NCBI GenBank assembly: GCA_964035795.1
Contig: OZ038320.1
Coordinates: forward strand, 5,797,895 to 5,861,894
Direction of reading: 5' to 3'
DNA from: Pterobdella sp. o SKG-2022
Lineage: Eukaryota; Annelida; Clitellata; Hirudinida; Piscicolidae
Length of the DNA stretch: 64,000 nt
In this document: one piece after another, positions 61,362 to 64,000 of the stretch
Layout of the letters: each line of letters begins with the position of its first letter
Position numbering within the stretch: the stretch's first letter is position 1
Notes under the pieces: model-generated
What the model was told of the DNA's origin: nothing
The model's database searches: none
The model's input: only the letters and a program-made list of their open reading frames with translations
Program-made: the position numbers and the translations under genes

Positions 61362-63021
61362 GTTCTCAATAATATTATCGTAGTTTCTTTCAATAGTGGC
61401 CGTAGTGTTGGAATCGATATCATATACTTTATGATTGTTGTCTTTTGAGTGGCTAGTGTTGAGACCTTCAGACTCGTTGTTGCTTGAAACACTATTATTG
61501 ATGTTGTTATTGATATTATTGTTAACTCCTTTAGCATTATCAGCCTTGAATGATGCTATATTATCGTACTTCCTCTCCCCATCATCAATGGCCACCTCAT
61601 TGTTGAGACGGGCGAAGAAGGCGGTTTCATCGAAGGTATAGTCCTCAACAACACGGTCGTCGTCAGTCTTGGCTGGCAGGTGGAGGCCCGATGTCTTAAG
61701 ATCATTGTAGGTGTCTTTGAGAACCTTCATGAACATGTCATCGTCACAGCCGAAGTCTGAGGGTAGGTCTTTTTGGAAGAAGTTTATTATCACTTCGTCT
61801 GAGTTTAATTTGCGTATTCTGTCTGTTTGTGAGTGATATTAATGTTTAAGAAAGGTTAAAGCTTTCGATTTTTTAGTATTATAATGTAATTGAGGTTGAA
61901 AACATTTTAAGATGGTATTATCAATTTTTATGAAACAACTATGGAATGGTTTGATGTCTGAATCAATTCAAACAAAACGAGTTTTTTTTCTGATTTGAAG
62001 CAAATAGAATATCAGCTTAAAGATGCCGGGTTCGATTCCAAGTCTAACCCTCAAAAATAATATATAAAATTTTTTTTCTCCTCAAAAGGTAAACTAAAAA
62101 TCATCTTCGACAAATGAAATACATGGTTGAAGAAATTCTAAAAACTCAAATTTGAAGAAAAAACTTTAATTAAAAGTTCAAAATACAAGATCAAAGTGCT
62201 ATTAGGTAGGTGGATACCAAGATTTTAAATCCAATTTAATCTCAACTATGCTGAGGGTGTCCAGATTCACTCTATTTACAAAACAGTTCCTATATGAAAT
62301 ATTGAAGATTTCCGATCGTTTTGTTAATAAATTCTTTTAATTTCCTAATGTTGATATAATGAGTTTAGAGAAAATGTTGAATGTCCATGACTATTTAATG
62401 TATTATGTATTAAATATTTCTCTTTAAGCACTATCATTAACTTAATAACAATAGCAAAGCTAAAATAAAATGTCAAAAACACACACAAACAAATACAATG
62501 AATCATCAAAATACACACATCACCATAAACATACAAACAACATCACACGATCACTGAGACACTTTTGACATACAAAAAAATCAACCGAAACCACCCTTTC
62601 TATATACAAAAACCCATTCCCATCTCCCCCCACCCCCCCACACACACACAAACAAAAACCTCTCCCTCCCTCTAACCTCGATGCACTCTGATGACAGAAA
62701 TGGCGATAGAGAAGAGGATCTCTTCACCCATCCACATGTACACATCCCATAAACGGAGACATAATGGAAACGGTATCTGGGTCGTATTTTATTATTATTT
62801 ATTTCTATTATTATTAATTTTATTATTAATATTTTTATTATTATTTTTTTTGAAAATTATTATTATTATCACTATTAATATTATTATGTTTGATATATTA
62901 TTATTATTACTATTATTATTATTTTCATTATTATTATTGTTGTTATTACTGATACCCTATCGAGAAAGCACTGCATGAACCACTTGAGAGTGAACTGGAT
63001 GGTTTGGATGTTGTGCTTTTC
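58646..63021 (-). CDS. TBC-domain Rab GTPase-activating protein (USP6NL/RN-tre-like), 3' part, with Asn-rich tail
   Basis: Minus-strand exons: 62956-63021, 62677-62776, 61257-61822, 61039-61141, 60562-60640, 58646-60386. They keep phase and give 884 aa in the window; the 5' end lies beyond the right edge. The first two exons carry the end of a TBC domain: FTLKWFMQCFLDR, then IPFPLCLRLWDVYMWMGEEI and LFSIAISVIRVH. NFFQKDLPSDFGCDDDMFMK follows, as in USP6NL/TBC1D10-type Rab-GAPs that inactivate endocytic Rabs. The catalytic Arg and Gln fingers would lie upstream, unseen. Exon 61257-61822 encodes a run of about 12 Asn. The last exon (about 580 codons) is roughly one third Asn with Ser, Tyr and Lys, and is probably disordered and prion-like. 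A putative internal exon at 60920-61010 was rejected because phase is restored without it. Confidence 0.82.
61318..61360 (-). repeat. coding (AAT)n microsatellite (poly-Asn) in the TBC gene
   Basis: The plus strand reads (ATT)n; on the coding strand this is (AAT)n within exon 61257-61822, producing an uninterrupted poly-Asn run. Copy-number polymorphism here would change protein length without shifting frame. Confidence 0.85.
62777..62955 (-). repeat. intron made largely of (ATT)n/(AAT)n simple sequence
   Basis: The 179-nt intron between the two TBC-domain exons consists mostly of imperfect ATT units (plus strand) with short interruptions; only the ends differ. Confidence 0.85.
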
Positions 63022-63030
63022 CTGCCATAA

Positions 63031-63035
63031 TAATC

Positions 63036-63072
<37 letters not shown>

Positions 63073-63115
63073 TGGTGAAAGTTCAATTGTAATTATTATT
63101 ATTATTATTAAGATT
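63031..63115. repeat. (AAT)n and (ATT)n microsatellites at the LINE 3' end
   Basis: A run of AAT units at 63031-63069 and of ATT units at about 63091-63110 bracket a short unique stretch just beyond the 3' end of the L2-like LINE. The second is the LINE's own tail on the complementary strand. Confidence 0.85.
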
Positions 63116-64000
63116 TTTATAGCGCACAGTTATCAATTCAAGATTGCTTCAGAGGCGCTCAAGGTTTGTAAGAGATTATGACTGGGGATGTTTATGGTAT
63201 AAGTGAGTTTTCAAAAGTTTGCGAAAGTTCATGAGAGAAGGCGATGAGCGCAAGTTAGAAGGAAGTGAATTCCACAGACGTGGAGCCTGGTGAAAAAAAG
63301 AGCGACTAGTAAACAAGCCTGAAGAAACAGGTTGATGAAGCTGGAGACCAGAGTGCAAGTATCTGAGTGGTTGACGTGTGTGTCTGATTGACAAAAGATC
63401 AAAAAGATAAGCAGGTTGTTCAAACTTGAGAGTGCATGCAATGAGCCAAAGTAATTTAAACTTGCGTCCTTGGAAGACAGGTAGCCAGTGCAAACGATCA
63501 AGACAGTCGCTGGAAGAGCTGAAATAATCAGCTTGAAGAACCGTCTTGGCCGCGTGGTTTTGGAGGGCTTGAAGTTTGCATAAAAGATAGTTTGGCTGCC
63601 CGCAAAGGAGAGAATTACAGTAGTCCAATCTGGAAAGAACTAGTGAGATAAAGAGGGCATTAGCAGTGGAAAGAGGTAAGAATTTGCGTACTTGTTTTAT
63701 GGCATAGATATGGAAATTGGAAGATTGGATTATTTGAGAAATAAAGTGAGCAAAGCTCAAATTTGAATCTAAGGTGACACCTAAGATTTTGAGCTTGGAA
63801 AATATAGGAAGTGTGGTAGAAAGGTCTAGCGAAACCAAAACTGCCGCATGTCCAGTAGCGCAGATGTTGCGAAGACTGTCAGTGATGCGTAAGAGTGTGG
63901 TTTTTGTTGAGTGATGCTTGCGATATGCTGATTGGAAAGGATTAAAATTAGGAGATGATGAAACGTGAGAAGTTATTCTGGAATGAACGAGTTTTTCGAT
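63090..64000 (-). mobile_element. L2/CR1-group LINE, 3' part, with an internal deletion in the reverse transcriptase; continues past the edge
   Basis: Minus-strand translation from 64000 reads FQSAYRKHHSTKTTLLRITD, then AAVLVSLDLS, the start of RT motif A. It then joins directly to PIFSKLKILGVTLDSNLSF, which normally lies about 150 residues later, so the catalytic YxDD region is missing while the frame stays open. After the junction come SLVLSRLDYCNSLLCG, RLHWLPVFQGRKF and PRLWNSLPSNLRSSPSL, ending in KTHLYHKHPQS and a TAA at about 63176-63178. The 3' end GCGCTATAAAAATCTTAATAAT with a (TAA)n tail is typical of L2-like elements. It sits sense-oriented in an intron of the TBC gene. Confidence 0.85.

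Noticed and set aside
62018..62048. tRNA B-box-like GGTTCGATTCC
   Set aside because: Isolated B-box consensus without acceptor stem or anticodon arm; not called a tRNA gene.

Overview
The window is AT-rich animal nuclear DNA: genes are split by spliceosomal GT-AG introns, microsatellites are dense, and there are non-LTR retrotransposons and short inverted-repeat elements. The proteins are clearly metazoan. The long Asn runs, the RTE, R4-like and L2-like LINEs and the SINE tails ending in (GATGAT)n suggest a protostome, probably lophotrochozoan; a leech-like annelid is my best guess, but the sequence does not prove it. I rebuilt gene structures by reading splice sites by eye and keeping codon phase across every junction.

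Left to right: (1) 836-2465 (+), the last exons of an unrecognised gene; (2) 2651-3467 (-), RPS23, complete in four coding exons, 143 aa; (3) 3654-4163 (+), a 104-aa unknown protein whose start lies 186 bp from the RPS23 start, a likely shared bidirectional promoter; (4) 4538-8633 (+), a WDR86-like WD40 protein, nine exons, 447 aa; (5) 9135-44718 (+), a USP9X/faf-type deubiquitinase in 67 coding exons. Its exon lengths sum to 8169 nt, giving 2722 aa, and the ubiquitin-like segment, Cys box, zinc ribbon and His box are all intact. A sense R4/Dong-like LINE and an antisense full-length RTE LINE sit in its introns. (6) 46687-56225 (-), a complete PMS2 mismatch-repair gene: 25 exons summing to 2367 nt, 788 aa, with ATPase and endonuclease motifs intact and a 5'-truncated RTE copy in intron 5. 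(7) 58646-63021 (-), the 3' part of a USP6NL-like TBC Rab-GAP gene with an exceptionally Asn-rich C-terminal exon. An internally deleted L2-type LINE lies in the next intron, at the right edge.

The strongest unexpected signal is intron architecture. Many introns, above all in the USP9X gene, start with a G/T-rich tract at the 5' splice site and end with an A/C-rich, pyrimidine-poor tract before the AG. The two ends are complementary, and in several introns explicit stems can be drawn that would loop the intron out and bring the exons together. Some introns are almost wholly microsatellite. USP9X and PMS2 converge tail to tail across a 2-kb spacer holding a near-perfect 74-bp hairpin.

The genes are unrelated housekeeping functions (translation, ubiquitin removal, mismatch repair, Rab-GTPase control), so no operon-like cooperation is implied.
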